Positions 1-9,990 of a stretch of DNA of 64,000 bases are shown here, one piece after another. The notes under the pieces were generated by a model that was given only the letters and a program-made list of their open reading frames with translations, ran no database searches and was not told the origin of the DNA. The stretch comes from Sphingobium sp. YR768 (GTDB lineage: Bacteria > Pseudomonadota > Alphaproteobacteria > Sphingomonadales > Sphingomonadaceae), in NCBI RefSeq assembly GCF_900111125.1, contig NZ_FOGE01000013.1:79066-143065 (forward strand), in the 5' to 3' direction. The translations under genes were made by a program, and so were the position numbers. The first letter of the stretch is position 1; each line of letters opens with the position of its first letter.

Positions 1-1698
1 GAGCGTTTCAACGTCGGCCGTCCCGCTGAGCTGGTAGCGATCCTCGGCGCGCGCGGCGCGCAGGTTGCTGCGGTCCAGCTCGCCCTCTGCAGAGAGCACT
101 TCAGCATGTCGAACACTGACCAGTTGCCCAGCTTTACCCTTGACCCGCAACCGAACGCGGCCCGCGAAATTCTGGCCGAAATCCACGATATGGCGCGACT
201 GGCCCATGCTGCGAATGGATAGGGGCCCCAATGATCGGGTCGCGCGGACAGGGTCTGCGAGCGCGGCGACACAGGGTGCGGTCGGCGCGGGGGCATTCCA
301 GACGCGGTCCCAACGAGCATCGTCAAACCCCGGCTGGTTCCAACCCTTCGGCCACAAGCGCAGATCCTGGTCCTCGCCGGCATAGATTTCGGACATCAGC
401 ACAGGCGCGCGGGTGTGGCGCCAGTCGTCATCGCTCGTGACATGATCTATCCGCCCGTCAAGCCGCGTGATTTCCAGCATCAGTCGCAGGCGGCGCGGCG
501 CTTCGCCAAAGGCATAGCGGCCGTTGGGCGCCTGATAGCTGGCATAGTAACCGTCGCCGACCATCGCCCCGATGACATTGTCGCCATCCTGTACCAGCGA
601 CGTGACGTCATGCACGCGATAGGGGATGTGGGCGGCGTAATTGGCCGGTTCGCCCTGCAATTCATCTTCATCGACCCGGCGGCCGTTGAGCCACAGCCGA
701 TAGCCGCCCAAGGCCGCGACATAGATGCGCGCGCGGGTGACCCCACCCCTGTTGGCAAAGGCGCGTCGCAGCAACCGGGCCGGTGTGGGCGGCCATGGAA
801 AGACCGGCTGTTTATCGAGCGGACTGGCGGCTACCCAGTCGCCCTTGTCACCCAACCGGGTTTCCCAGCCCGTGCTGATCCGAGCGCCCGCCGCCCCGTC
901 GAGGCGGATCTGCGCTGCAAGCGACACAAAGGGTTTGACGAAAAAGCCCGGTGTCGGTGCAATATCGACTCTTAGAACATGGTCCCCAGCACTGAGTCGC
1001 AGCGACATGCGCGTCGCGGGTGCGCCGCCAAATGCATTGGGATCGCGGGTCGGCAACGTGATAGGCGCTCCATCCAGCATCAGTCGCGACATCACGCCAT
1101 CGCCGTGGATCGTCAGCAGCGCTTCACCGGAGCCGCTGCGAAAAGCGAGGCGAAACGAACGCTGCGCGGCGGGAGACGGGGCTGCGCCACCGACCCATTG
1201 CGTGCCTGCGACGCGATCGTCGCGCTCGGTCGCGTCCTCGACCGCCAGCCAGTCGCCCAACCAGTCACCCGGCTCCAGCAGGCCCATGTCCCAGGTGGCG
1301 GGCGTGCTCCAGCAGGGCTTACCGGCCTGATCCCACATCTGGACCTTCCAATGACAGGTCTGGCCCGAATGCAGCGGCGATCCGGCGTAGAGAATGCCGG
1401 TGCAATTGGCGCTTTCCGTCCGCCCGCTATCCCACAGGTCGCCGCGATCCTGCTTCAGTGTCGCTGCGCTGGAGGCTACCAGCACGCGATAGGCGGCCTG
1501 CATCGCCCCCTCCCCGCCCTCAACGCGCCAGGACAGCGCCGGTTGCCGATCGCCGATTCCGATCGGCGCGTCACGCATCGCGGTGCGCAGGCCAGTGACC
1601 ACTGCAGACGTCGCTATGTCCGCAGCCAGGGCGTGCGGAGCGGCCCACCCAACGATGGCGCCTGTAGCCAGGAACGAACGGCGATCAACAGCGGGCAT
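1..1698 (-). CDS. GH78 alpha-L-rhamnosidase, Tat-exported (3' end beyond window)
   Basis: Removes terminal alpha-L-rhamnose from glycosides, probably in the periplasm. The open frame runs from an ATG at 1698 to the window edge with no stop (566 codons). The N-terminus has a twin-arginine motif (DRRSFLATG) and an alanine-rich leader. Around residues 280-330 the NGRRVDEDEL... VIGAMVGDGYYASY stretch is the rhamnosidase N-terminal beta domain. Near the window edge IVDFGQNFAGRVRLRV, RHAEVL and DRSNLRAARAEDRY are the classical lead-in to the (alpha/alpha)6 catalytic barrel, which lies outside the window. The GH1 beta-glucosidase lies immediately upstream on the same strand, so the pair could strip rhamnosyl-glucose units. 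The family is confident; the substrate is inferred. Confidence 0.9.
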   Translation of the reverse strand, partial: MPAVDRRSFLATGAIVGWAAPHALAADIATSAVVTGLRTAMRDAPIGIGDRQPALSWRVEGGEGAMQAAYRVLVASSAATLKQDRGDLWDSGRTESANCTGILYAGSPLHSGQTCHWKVQMWDQAGKPCWSTPATWDMGLLEPGDWLGDWLAVEDATERDDRVAGTQWVGGAAPSPAAQRSFRLAFRSGSGEALLTIHGDGVMSRLMLDGAPITLPTRDPNAFGGAPATRMSLRLSAGDHVLRVDIAPTPGFFVKPFVSLAAQIRLDGAAGARISTGWETRLGDKGDWVAASPLDKQPVFPWPPTPARLLRRAFANRGGVTRARIYVAALGGYRLWLNGRRVDEDELQGEPANYAAHIPYRVHDVTSLVQDGDNVIGAMVGDGYYASYQAPNGRYAFGEAPRRLRLMLEITRLDGRIDHVTSDDDWRHTRAPVLMSEIYAGEDQDLRLWPKGWNQPGFDDARWDRVWNAPAPTAPCVAALADPVRATRSLGPLSIRSMGQSRHIVDFGQNFAGRVRLRVKGKAGQLVSVRHAEVLSAEGELDRSNLRAARAEDRYQLSGTADVETL

Positions 1699-1739
1699 GG
1701 GACGGTCCTTGGCGAGGCGTGAGGAAAGTAAAGTGCGCG

Positions 1740-3044
1740 CTAGAGGCTATTGTCGCGCGCGTAGCGCCCCAGATGCAATCCGCTAGGCTTCATGGTGCGG
1801 CGGAAGGTCGTTCGATCGACCGCGACCAGCCCGAATTGCGCGGTATAGGCACGGTTCCATTCGAAATTGTCGAGCAGCGACCAGTGGATATAGCCCCGCA
1901 CATCGATGCCATCGGCGATCGCGCGGCCAAGGCCGGCAAGGCTGCCGTCGATGAAGGCGACGCGGCGGCTGTCGTCGGTGGTCGCCACGCCATTTTCCGA
2001 CACGATCACCGGGCGACCCGTCGCCTTCGCGACCCAGCGGACGGTCGCTTCGAGCGCTTGCGGGTAGAATTCCGTATCGGCCTGGGTCAATTCCACGCCC
2101 TTTGGCGGTTGCAGGTCCATATCCTTGCCGACGACGGCCCGGCCATAGGTCTGGACGCCGACGAAATCATCCTTCGCCACTGCCTCGAACCAGGGGGCAT
2201 AGACATGGGCGATCTTGCGCTGAAGACCGCTCGGGTCAGGCCCGGCCTGCTCATCGGCAACGGCCAGGCTAAGGCCAAGTTGCAGGTCTGGCCGCACCGC
2301 CTTGATCGCGTCCACCGCGCGGCGATGCGCCTCAGCCTGGATCGGGGCGGCAAGCGCAGCATCGAAGACGGGCGTGGAGGAGAAGCGATCGCTGCCCACC
2401 GCCTTGGCGGCGGCGGCATTGCCCTGGGCGAAATAGGGCATCGTCGCGCGGAAGGCGGGTTGCCAGGACAATTGTGCCGCCAGATTGGGCTCGTTGAATG
2501 TCAGACCATGGCTGTAATTGGTCCCCAGCGCCTTGGCCGCCCGCTCGCAAAAACGCAGGAAATGGTCGATATTGGCGGTTTCTTCCCATCCGCCCTTCGC
2601 CGCGAACCATCGCGGCACGGTGAAATGGGAATAGGTGACGAAGGGCTTTAGCCCCAAATCCGCGCAACCTTCCACCATGCGACGATAATGATCGAGCGCT
2701 GCTATCGAAAATTCGCCGGGTGCAGGCTCGATCCGCGACCATTCGATGCCGAACCGATAGCAGTTGAGCCCCATCTGCTTGACCAGCGCCATGTCCTCGC
2801 GCCAGCGATGATAGCTGTCGCAGGCATCGCCCGAAGGCGCGGCGAAGGCATTGGGCTGGAGATGCTCCATGACCCAGCTGTCGCTGTTGACGTTACCGCC
2901 CTCCACCTGGTGACCGGCGGTCGCCGCGCCCCAAAGAAAATCGGGGCGCAGCTTTCGCCTGGCGGCCAGCGCTGGTCCCGCCAGCGTTGCAGCCAGGCTG
3001 CTGCCTGCCAGATGGATCATCGTTCGACGGGATATGGAAAGCAT
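1740..3044 (-). CDS. GH1 beta-glucosidase, Tat-exported
   Basis: Retaining beta-glycosidase of family GH1, 434 aa, a normal length plus a leader. The leader SRRTMIHLAG followed by an Ala-rich stretch ending ALAA is a Tat signal, so the enzyme is probably periplasmic. Motifs in order: FLWGAATAGHQVEG (barrel strand 1), TFNEPN with the acid/base Glu185, VIVSENG with the nucleophile Glu350, and HWSLLDNFEW of the aglycone/glucose pocket. It sits between the TonB receptor and the rhamnosidase with short gaps (11 and 41 nt), so the three probably form one operon. The aglycone is unknown; a plant rhamnoglucoside would fit the pair. Confidence 0.93.
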   Translation of the reverse strand: MLSISRRTMIHLAGSSLAATLAGPALAARRKLRPDFLWGAATAGHQVEGGNVNSDSWVMEHLQPNAFAAPSGDACDSYHRWREDMALVKQMGLNCYRFGIEWSRIEPAPGEFSIAALDHYRRMVEGCADLGLKPFVTYSHFTVPRWFAAKGGWEETANIDHFLRFCERAAKALGTNYSHGLTFNEPNLAAQLSWQPAFRATMPYFAQGNAAAAKAVGSDRFSSTPVFDAALAAPIQAEAHRRAVDAIKAVRPDLQLGLSLAVADEQAGPDPSGLQRKIAHVYAPWFEAVAKDDFVGVQTYGRAVVGKDMDLQPPKGVELTQADTEFYPQALEATVRWVAKATGRPVIVSENGVATTDDSRRVAFIDGSLAGLGRAIADGIDVRGYIHWSLLDNFEWNRAYTAQFGLVAVDRTTFRRTMKPSGLHLGRYARDNSL

Positions 3045-3055
3045 CTGGGTCGCCT

Positions 3056-5383
3056 TTAAAAACGGAACTGAATGTTGGCGCCGATGGTGCGCACGGAATC
3101 AAACCCGAATTGCTGCTGATAGGAGGCGACGCCCGCGATAGCGTCGCCCGCGTCCAGTCCGATGAAATTAGGATTATATTCGTTCGTGCAATTCTTGCAG
3201 AAGATCGAAAGCAGCATCCCGTTGTCCAGCCGCACGCCCGCGCTGGCCCCGATCAGGTCCAGCGTCGGTACGGTAGCGCCGGGCGCGCCGTTAATCAGAT
3301 AGTTGATCGCCGTGCGATGATACCAGTTGCCCTCGATAAAGGGATGCACCGTCCCTGACGTCTGCACTTCATACATCGCCTGCACGGACGACGTGAATTT
3401 CGGCGCTGTGGGCGTACGGCGGCCGCGCGCGTTGAACGATCCCGTGGCCGCGCAACTGGGTGTCGCCTGGCCAGGATAACATTCTGCGCCGGCAAAATCG
3501 TCGAACTTGGAATTGAGGAACGTCGCCGACCCGTTGATCGAGAGCCCCCGCAGCGGGTTGGTGTTCACGGTCAGTTCGACGCCCTTGCTCGTCACCGACG
3601 CCGCGTTCTGGACGATGAAACTTTGCAGCTGGGTGTCGAGCGACTGGGTCTGATAATTGTCGAACTTGGTGTGGAAGGCGGACGCATTGACGATCAGGCG
3701 GCGATTGAACCAGCTCGTCTTGAACCCGATTTCAGCGGTGTTCGACTTTTCCGGTTGCACCACCAACGGCGCATTGGCGGTCGCGCCGGTATCGTTGAAG
3801 CCTGGCCCCTTGTAACCACGGCCGTAGGAACCGTAGATCATGGCGTCGCGGGTCACCTGATACTGGCCGCCGGCGCGCCAGCTGAAGTCGGTATTGCCGA
3901 AACTCTCCGATATGGCGCCCGGCACGCCCAGCGTGACGAAATAAGCGCCCCGATTTTGATCCAGGTCGATGCTGATCTCATCGCGCGTCACGCGGCCGCC
4001 GGCGAACAGCTTGAACTGGTCGGTGACGGCGAATGTCAGCTGGCCAAAGGCGGCATAGCTGTCGGTCTTCATGCTATAGACATTGTCGCGACCCAGAAAA
4101 TAGCTGTTGCTGGTCGAACAGGTGGGTGGGAAGGCGCCAGGCACGGCGGCCGCGCCGACGCAGAAGGGGAAGCTGGGCAGCAGGAAATCGGGCAGGTAGT
4201 TATTGCCCGCAATCTGGCTGCTCTGCTTGATGGTGGAATGGAAATAATAGAGGCCAGCCTGGCCTGACAGACGATTGTCCACCGGCAGGGCTACGCGCAG
4301 TTCGTTGGAAAACTGGTCGTAATCGGCATTGGATCGATTGATGTTCGCGCCATTGCTGTTGGTGAAATCGACATCCAGCTGCGAATCGAAATTATAGAAT
4401 TTCCACGCGGCGATGTTGCTGACGACCAGCCCGCTGTCGGCCGTATAGGTCAGCGCAGCCTGAGCCCCACCCAGTTTCAGGTCGCGCCAGAAGCCGCCAT
4501 CGCCTGCAACGGTGAAATTGCGGTCGCCTGCGACGATGCCAGAAGCGGCCAAGGGGCCGGCATTGATGCTACCAGCGCCTAGCTGTCGATAGCTACGGTC
4601 GAAAACACCCGCAACACCATGGGATTCGGCATATTCACCGATCACATAGAATTCCAGCGCGGGCGTGATCTCCTGCAAATATTTGGCGCGGATGCCATAT
4701 TGTTTGCGATCCAGATCGTTGCGCACGCCGCCGGCGCCGACAAAATTGGTGCCTGGCTCTTCGATGGAATAGGTGCCGTTGACGCGCAGCGCGCCGGTGT
4801 CGCCAACCGGGATATTGACCGTCTGGCGTGCGATGGCGGACCATGACGCATCGCTGCTACCCGGCGTGTCGCGATTGTTCAGTTCGAGGTTCGTTTCGCT
4901 GGCGAACGTGCCGATCTTTGGGCGGGTCGATACGACGTTGAGCAGGCCGGCCGACGCATTCTTGCCGAACAACAGACCCTGCGGCCCGTTGAGCACTTCG
5001 ACGCGCTCTACATCGTTGAACAGGCCCTGGGTCAGGAACGGTCGGCCCAGATTGACGTCGTCCAGCGCGGTTGCGACGCTCGAATCGATCGTCGTAGCGA
5101 AGGCCTGGGTGCCCACGCCGCGGATCGCGAAACTATTGTCGCTGCCAACCTGCAGGCTGGGGGCGGCGAGCGCGACCTGGGTAAGGTCGTTGAGGTTGCG
5201 GGACTTGAGCGTATCGCCGCCAAGCGCGGTCACGCTGACGGGGACATCCTGCAACCGTTCGGCCCGGCGCTGGGCCGTGACGACGATTTCGGCGACGCCT
5301 TCGCTGGACTGGGCGGTTTGCGCCTGGACCGGCTGAACCACCGCGATCAGGCTGGCGCCCGCGAACAATATTGCTTTCCGCAT
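3056..5383 (-). CDS. TonB-dependent outer-membrane receptor
   Basis: Outer-membrane beta-barrel importer energised by TonB, 775 aa. I start at 5383 (MRKAILFAG), behind a purine-rich GGGGGATAGG; longer in-frame starts would run into the divergent promoter region. The first about 22 residues are a Sec signal ending in VQAQ. A TonB-box/plug start follows (EIVVTAQRR, LQDVPVSV, then FAIRGVGTQAF and VEVLNGPQGLLFGKNASAG). The protein ends in a C-terminal Phe after IQFRF, as outer-membrane barrels do. Being upstream of two secreted glycosidases suggests import of the glycoside or its products. The substrate cannot be read from the sequence. Confidence 0.93.
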   Translation of the reverse strand: MRKAILFAGASLIAVVQPVQAQTAQSSEGVAEIVVTAQRRAERLQDVPVSVTALGGDTLKSRNLNDLTQVALAAPSLQVGSDNSFAIRGVGTQAFATTIDSSVATALDDVNLGRPFLTQGLFNDVERVEVLNGPQGLLFGKNASAGLLNVVSTRPKIGTFASETNLELNNRDTPGSSDASWSAIARQTVNIPVGDTGALRVNGTYSIEEPGTNFVGAGGVRNDLDRKQYGIRAKYLQEITPALEFYVIGEYAESHGVAGVFDRSYRQLGAGSINAGPLAASGIVAGDRNFTVAGDGGFWRDLKLGGAQAALTYTADSGLVVSNIAAWKFYNFDSQLDVDFTNSNGANINRSNADYDQFSNELRVALPVDNRLSGQAGLYYFHSTIKQSSQIAGNNYLPDFLLPSFPFCVGAAAVPGAFPPTCSTSNSYFLGRDNVYSMKTDSYAAFGQLTFAVTDQFKLFAGGRVTRDEISIDLDQNRGAYFVTLGVPGAISESFGNTDFSWRAGGQYQVTRDAMIYGSYGRGYKGPGFNDTGATANAPLVVQPEKSNTAEIGFKTSWFNRRLIVNASAFHTKFDNYQTQSLDTQLQSFIVQNAASVTSKGVELTVNTNPLRGLSINGSATFLNSKFDDFAGAECYPGQATPSCAATGSFNARGRRTPTAPKFTSSVQAMYEVQTSGTVHPFIEGNWYHRTAINYLINGAPGATVPTLDLIGASAGVRLDNGMLLSIFCKNCTNEYNPNFIGLDAGDAIAGVASYQQQFGFDSVRTIGANIQFRF

Positions 5384-5399
5384 CCTATCCCCCCTCGAT

Positions 5400-5416
5400 G
5401 TGCAGATCCTCTGCAC
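5400..5416. promoter_or_regulatory. Inverted repeat in the receptor leader
   Basis: GTGCAGA-TCC-TCTGCAC is a perfect 7-bp inverted repeat just upstream of the receptor start, in the gap shared with the divergent TetR gene. It could be an operator or an RNA hairpin in the receptor leader. No binding protein is known. Confidence 0.4.
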
Positions 5417-5468
5417 TTGCTCCCCGCATAAATCTTTGACATACAAACCGTCAATCCTGATTGTTGTT

Positions 5469-5484
5469 ATGGATATCGATCCAT
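5469..5484. promoter_or_regulatory. Candidate TetR operator between receptor and regulator
   Basis: ATGGAT-ATCG-ATCCAT has 6-bp perfect arms around 4 nt and sits in the middle of the divergent TonB-receptor/TetR gap. A weaker TTGAC...GTCAA repeat lies at 5436-5454. Its position suits an operator for the neighbouring TetR protein; this is inference. Confidence 0.4.
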
Positions 5485-5574
5485 TTTCGTTATACATCCC
5501 GACGAGCGGGAAAAGCTGAGAAAGCAGGATCGGTGGGTGCGGCATAAGCCGTGGGCACCAGGAAGGAAGATCAG

Positions 5575-6216
5575 ATGCAGGACCTTGCCGCACCCCAGCC
5601 CCGTCGGACCCAGGAGGAGCGTACCGCCACCACCCGCATGGCGCTAATCGACGCCACGATCGCCGTGATCGGAAAATGGGGCTATGCGGGCGCCAGCACC
5701 ACGCTCATCGCGCAGACAGCGGGCGTCAGCCGCGGCGCCATGCTGCATCATTTCCCGACGCGGGCGGTATTGATGGCCGATGTCGTGCGCTATGTCTTCG
5801 ATCATGAAATGGCAGAATATGAGGATATCCGCGTGCGCACGGGACTTGGCGATCATCTTTACGACTGGCCTCGCATGCTGTGGTCCGTGCTGGGCCGCAC
5901 GTCGGGCATGGCCGTACTGGAGATATTGCAGGCAACACGCAGCGATCCCGAACTGGCGGCGCTGGTCGTGCCGATGCAGGAGGCGGTCGAACGATCGGCG
6001 CTGGCCGTGATGCGGGGCGCCTTTGGCGGAGACGAGGCGCAGGCCCTGGCGGTCATGCGCCTGATGGTGTGGTCGGTTCGCGGCCTGTCCATCGCGGAGC
6101 GCTATCTGCCCCACCGCGCGGAGACCGAGGACGCCATCGAGTTGCTCGGCCGCCTGTTGCAACAGGCGGCGCCCGGCGGGCAGATAGCGGAACTGGGGCC
6201 GTTGCTGGCAAGATGA
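5575..6216 (+). CDS. TetR-family transcriptional regulator
   Basis: One-component repressor, 213 aa. The start at 5575 is chosen because GGAAGGAAG sits just upstream; the in-frame ATG at 5551 lacks such a site. The N-terminal helix-turn-helix is visible as STTLIAQTAGVSRGAMLHHF (about residues 37-56), the usual TetR recognition-helix pattern ending in HHF. The remainder is helical ligand-binding domain with no recognisable ligand signature. It is divergent from the TonB receptor and convergent with the Rieske remnant. The likely target is the shared gap with the receptor operon. Confidence 0.85.
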   Translation: MQDLAAPQPRRTQEERTATTRMALIDATIAVIGKWGYAGASTTLIAQTAGVSRGAMLHHFPTRAVLMADVVRYVFDHEMAEYEDIRVRTGLGDHLYDWPRMLWSVLGRTSGMAVLEILQATRSDPELAALVVPMQEAVERSALAVMRGAFGGDEAQALAVMRLMVWSVRGLSIAERYLPHRAETEDAIELLGRLLQQAAPGGQIAELGPLLAR

Positions 6217-6231
6217 TGGCGCTGGCTCCGG

Positions 6232-6690
6232 TCACACAGCGGCGGTCTCTTCCTCCCGCTGTACCCGGAACAGGCGCTGGATGAACTGGCGGGTCTGTCG
6301 TCCGCCCACGTCGCTGGCGATGTCCAGCATCGGCCGCCCCGGTTCCCGCGCGATCCGCCGCTGCTGCATCTCCAAGACGATCTGGTCTTCCTTGAAGGTG
6401 CGCGCAGTCTGTTCAAAGACGAGGTCGGGAATGTCCCCCTGGGTGATGTTGGTCGCCATCGACCAGAAATAATGCGTGGTGCTTACAGTTTCCGGCGTGA
6501 TGCCGTGGAAACCCAGTGGCGACAGGGCATGCGATCGATCGCCGTCATAGGCGCCCATGCCTTCGTCGCAGGCGCCGGTGTGGATGCGGATGAACGTCGG
6601 ATGGAATTCGATTTCCTGCCAGCGATCGACCAGCCCGAAAAAGCCGGCCGCAGCGACATAGGTTTTCAGCGCTCCAGGTGCAGACGGTCC
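6232..6690 (-). pseudogene. Rieske oxygenase alpha-subunit remnant (C-terminal part)
   Basis: The minus-strand frame upstream of the stop at 6232 reads GFFGLVDRWQEIEFHP, then HGITPETVSTTHYFW, then VLEMQQRRIAREPGRP. This matches the C-terminal catalytic-domain end of vanillate O-demethylase / phenoxybenzoate-dioxygenase-type oxygenases. The Rieske [2Fe-2S] domain and the mononuclear iron ligands are missing: reading upstream, similarity fades near 6690 and the frame stops at about 6727. No plausible start or ribosome site precedes it. It is a 5'-truncated relic of an aromatic demethylase or ring-hydroxylating gene. The 218 nt between it and the next gene hold nothing I recognise. Confidence 0.75.
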
Positions 6691-6908
6691 GCAATCAGGC
6701 AGGTGTCCACCAAGTTTGGCCGCTTTCCGTTATCGCCGCGAAGGTCCGACTTTCCCGGGACCTTCCGTCCGGTAGCATCCCGCATTTCTCGAACGGTTTG
6801 AATCGCTTGAAGATCAATTAGGGTTGGAATTCGCGGCGAGAACTGCATTTGCTGTCTCGGCAAGGATCGATGCTGAACCGGCTGATGAGCCGGTTCGGCG
6901 TGAAGTCG

Positions 6909-8324
6909 TCAGTGATGGGCTTTGGCCCAAACGGATTGGGCGTTGGTGAACTCGCGCAAACCGAAGTGCGAAAGTTCGCGTCCGTATCCGCTTTTCTTGA
7001 CACCGCCGACCGGGATGCGGGCATTGGAAGCGCTGAAGCCGTTGATGAACACGCCGCCGGTTTCGAGCCGACGGGCGATCTGCCGCGCCTTGGCAACATC
7101 GGCCGTCCACAGATTGCCGCCCAGGCCATAGTCGCTGGTGTTGGCGAGCCGGATCGCATGCTCAAGGTCATCGGCGATCGTCAGCGCCGCGACCGGGCCG
7201 AACGTCTCCTCGTCGAACGCTGCCATTCCGGGAGCAACGTCGGCGAGGACGGTCGGGGCGTAGAAGTTCCCCGGTCCCTCGATCTCGTACCCGCCCAATA
7301 GCAGCGTCGCGCCTTGCGCAAGGGTGCGCTGGACCTGGCCGTGAAGTTCTGCGCGAAGATCCTTGCGCGCCATGGGGCCGATCTTCGTGGCAGGATCGCG
7401 CGGGTCGTCAATCTTCAGGTCGCGCGCGGCTGCCACGAACTTCGCCGTGAAGGCTTCGGCGATAGGTCGCTCCAGGATGAAGCGCTTGGCCGCGAGGCAG
7501 ACTTGGCCCGTGTTCTGGAACCGCGCCTCGATCGCCGCCTCCACCGCCAGGTCGATGTTGGCGTCCGCCAGCACTATGAAGGCGTCGCTGCCGCCCAGTT
7601 CGAGCAGGCTTTTCTTGAGCGCCTTCGCGGCGGTGGCGGCCACGGCTGCACCTGCCCGCATGCTGCCGGTCAGCGTGACGGCGGCGATGCGCGGATCCTC
7701 GATCACGCGGGCGACCGTCTCGTTGTCGGTGCTGAGGTTGGCGAACAGCCCCTTCGGAAAGCCCGCCGCTTCATAGGCCTGCTGCAAGGCAAAGGCGGAT
7801 CCCATCACGTTGGGCGCGTGCTTGAGCAGGAACCCGTTGCCCGAGAGCATGATCGGCCCGGACGCCCGGATCACCTGCCATAGGGGAAAATTCCAGGGCA
7901 TGACGGCCAGGATCGTGCCAATTGGCAGATAGGACACGTGGACCTGATCGCTTCCTTCGATCGACACGGGCTCGTCGCCCAGAATGGCGGGCCCGTTGTC
8001 CGCGATCCATTCGATCGTCGCGGCGCACTTCTCGACTTCCGCGTGGGCCGCCTCGATCGGCTTGCCCATTTCGGACGTGATGAGGGCAGCCAGCGTCTCC
8101 GAGCGTACGCGCAGTGTCGTAGCAAGCCGGTGATAGGCGGCGACGCGTTCCGTCATCGGGGTGTCCCGCCACAGCCGGTAAGCGGCGGCACCGGCCTGGA
8201 GGACAGCTTCGACCTCTTCAGGGTTCTGATAGGGATAGCGCGCGATCAGCGCGTCGTTGGCCGGGTCGCGCGATACGGCTTGGGATGCGAAGATCTCGGC
8301 GGGGTTGGTCAGTATGTCGGTCAT
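6909..8324 (-). CDS. sad: Succinate-semialdehyde dehydrogenase, Sad/YneI type
   Basis: Oxidises succinate semialdehyde (and related aldehydes) to the acid with NAD(P)+. The 471 aa align in memory almost end to end with E. coli Sad (YneI): shared stretches include LPIGTILAVMPWNFPLWQ, GFLLKHAPNVMG, VTLTGSMRAGAA and GGVKKSGYGRELSHFG. The catalytic pair is Glu242 (LELGGSD) and Cys276 (NTGQVCLAAK). It is the last gene of the minus-strand operon that starts at the DJ-1 gene. In this context it may detoxify aldehydes rather than serve GABA use. Confidence 0.92.
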   Translation of the reverse strand: MTDILTNPAEIFASQAVSRDPANDALIARYPYQNPEEVEAVLQAGAAAYRLWRDTPMTERVAAYHRLATTLRVRSETLAALITSEMGKPIEAAHAEVEKCAATIEWIADNGPAILGDEPVSIEGSDQVHVSYLPIGTILAVMPWNFPLWQVIRASGPIMLSGNGFLLKHAPNVMGSAFALQQAYEAAGFPKGLFANLSTDNETVARVIEDPRIAAVTLTGSMRAGAAVAATAAKALKKSLLELGGSDAFIVLADANIDLAVEAAIEARFQNTGQVCLAAKRFILERPIAEAFTAKFVAAARDLKIDDPRDPATKIGPMARKDLRAELHGQVQRTLAQGATLLLGGYEIEGPGNFYAPTVLADVAPGMAAFDEETFGPVAALTIADDLEHAIRLANTSDYGLGGNLWTADVAKARQIARRLETGGVFINGFSASNARIPVGGVKKSGYGRELSHFGLREFTNAQSVWAKAHH

Positions 8325-8360
8325 CGTGGGCTCCTGAGGACGGGGGGTGTGACTGGGCTG

Positions 8361-9101
<741 letters not shown>

Positions 9102-9155
9102 GTCGTCTTCCTTTTGCATGGAGTTGCGGGCGGCTTCCGGCCGCCCGCGGTTTGC

Positions 9156-9923
9156 TCAGCGGCTTGCGCGCGCTGCCTGCTCGATCACGTTGGCCACGGC
9201 GCGCGGCTGCGAGATGAAGACGGCGTGGCTGCCCTTGATCTCGGTCACGCTGGCACCGGCGTGGCGGTACATCGCGCGCTCGAGGTCGGGATTGATCATG
9301 CGGTCCTGCTGCGCGACGATCCCGTAGGCCGGCTTCGACTTCCACGCCGGAGCGGTGATGGGCGTGGACAGGATCGCCTTGTTCCACGGTACTTGCGAGA
9401 TTGCCATGAACCGGGCCTGGGCAGGCGGCAGGTCGGCGGCGAAGTCGGCGGCAAAGCGGGCCGGGTCGATAAGCAGATAGCCGTCAGAGGTCGGGGCGAT
9501 GCTCGTAGCGGCGGGCGGGTTCTTCTCGATCTGCGAGAGGATCGTATCGCCCTCGTCGGGCACGAAGCCAGCGACATAGACCAGGCTCGCGACGTGCAGG
9601 TTGTTTCCCGCCTCGGTGATGATCGCCCCGCCATAGCTGTGACCAACGAGCACGGCGCGGCCCTGAACACGGTCCAAGATACGGTTGGTCGCGGTGACGT
9701 CATCAACGAAGGAGGTTTCGGGCTCCTGGACGATGCTGACGGTGTAGCCGTCCTTCTCCAGGATCTCGGCGACCGGCTGCCAGCCCGACCCGTCCGCAAA
9801 GGCGCCATGGACGAGGACCACGTTGCGCACAGCGGGGGAAGCAGGCGCGGCAGGCGCGGCGGCGGCGAGGCCCGGGAATGCGATCAACGCAGCGGCTCCC
9901 AGGAAGGCATGGATAGTCTTCAT
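9156..9923 (-). CDS. Secreted alpha/beta-fold hydrolase
   Basis: Alpha/beta hydrolase with an N-terminal Sec signal (MKTIHAFLGAAALIAFPGLA...), so probably periplasmic; 255 aa. The start at 9923 follows GGAGATG at a good distance, and earlier in-frame starts would lie inside the gene next door. It shows the oxyanion loop VLVHGAFADGSGW, the nucleophile elbow VGHSYGG (Ser) and a late GSHAVF with the catalytic His. The pattern fits the AB_hydrolase_6 / MenH-like esterase group. It lies in the electrophile operon between the SDR and the old yellow enzyme. Confidence 0.85.
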   Translation of the reverse strand: MKTIHAFLGAAALIAFPGLAAAAPAAPASPAVRNVVLVHGAFADGSGWQPVAEILEKDGYTVSIVQEPETSFVDDVTATNRILDRVQGRAVLVGHSYGGAIITEAGNNLHVASLVYVAGFVPDEGDTILSQIEKNPPAATSIAPTSDGYLLIDPARFAADFAADLPPAQARFMAISQVPWNKAILSTPITAPAWKSKPAYGIVAQQDRMINPDLERAMYRHAGASVTEIKGSHAVFISQPRAVANVIEQAARASR

Positions 9924-9990
9924 CGTACATCTCCTGTGCAACCGACCTTGCGGGTGGCTGACTGTGGTGGGGATCAGGTGTTGGGAAGGA

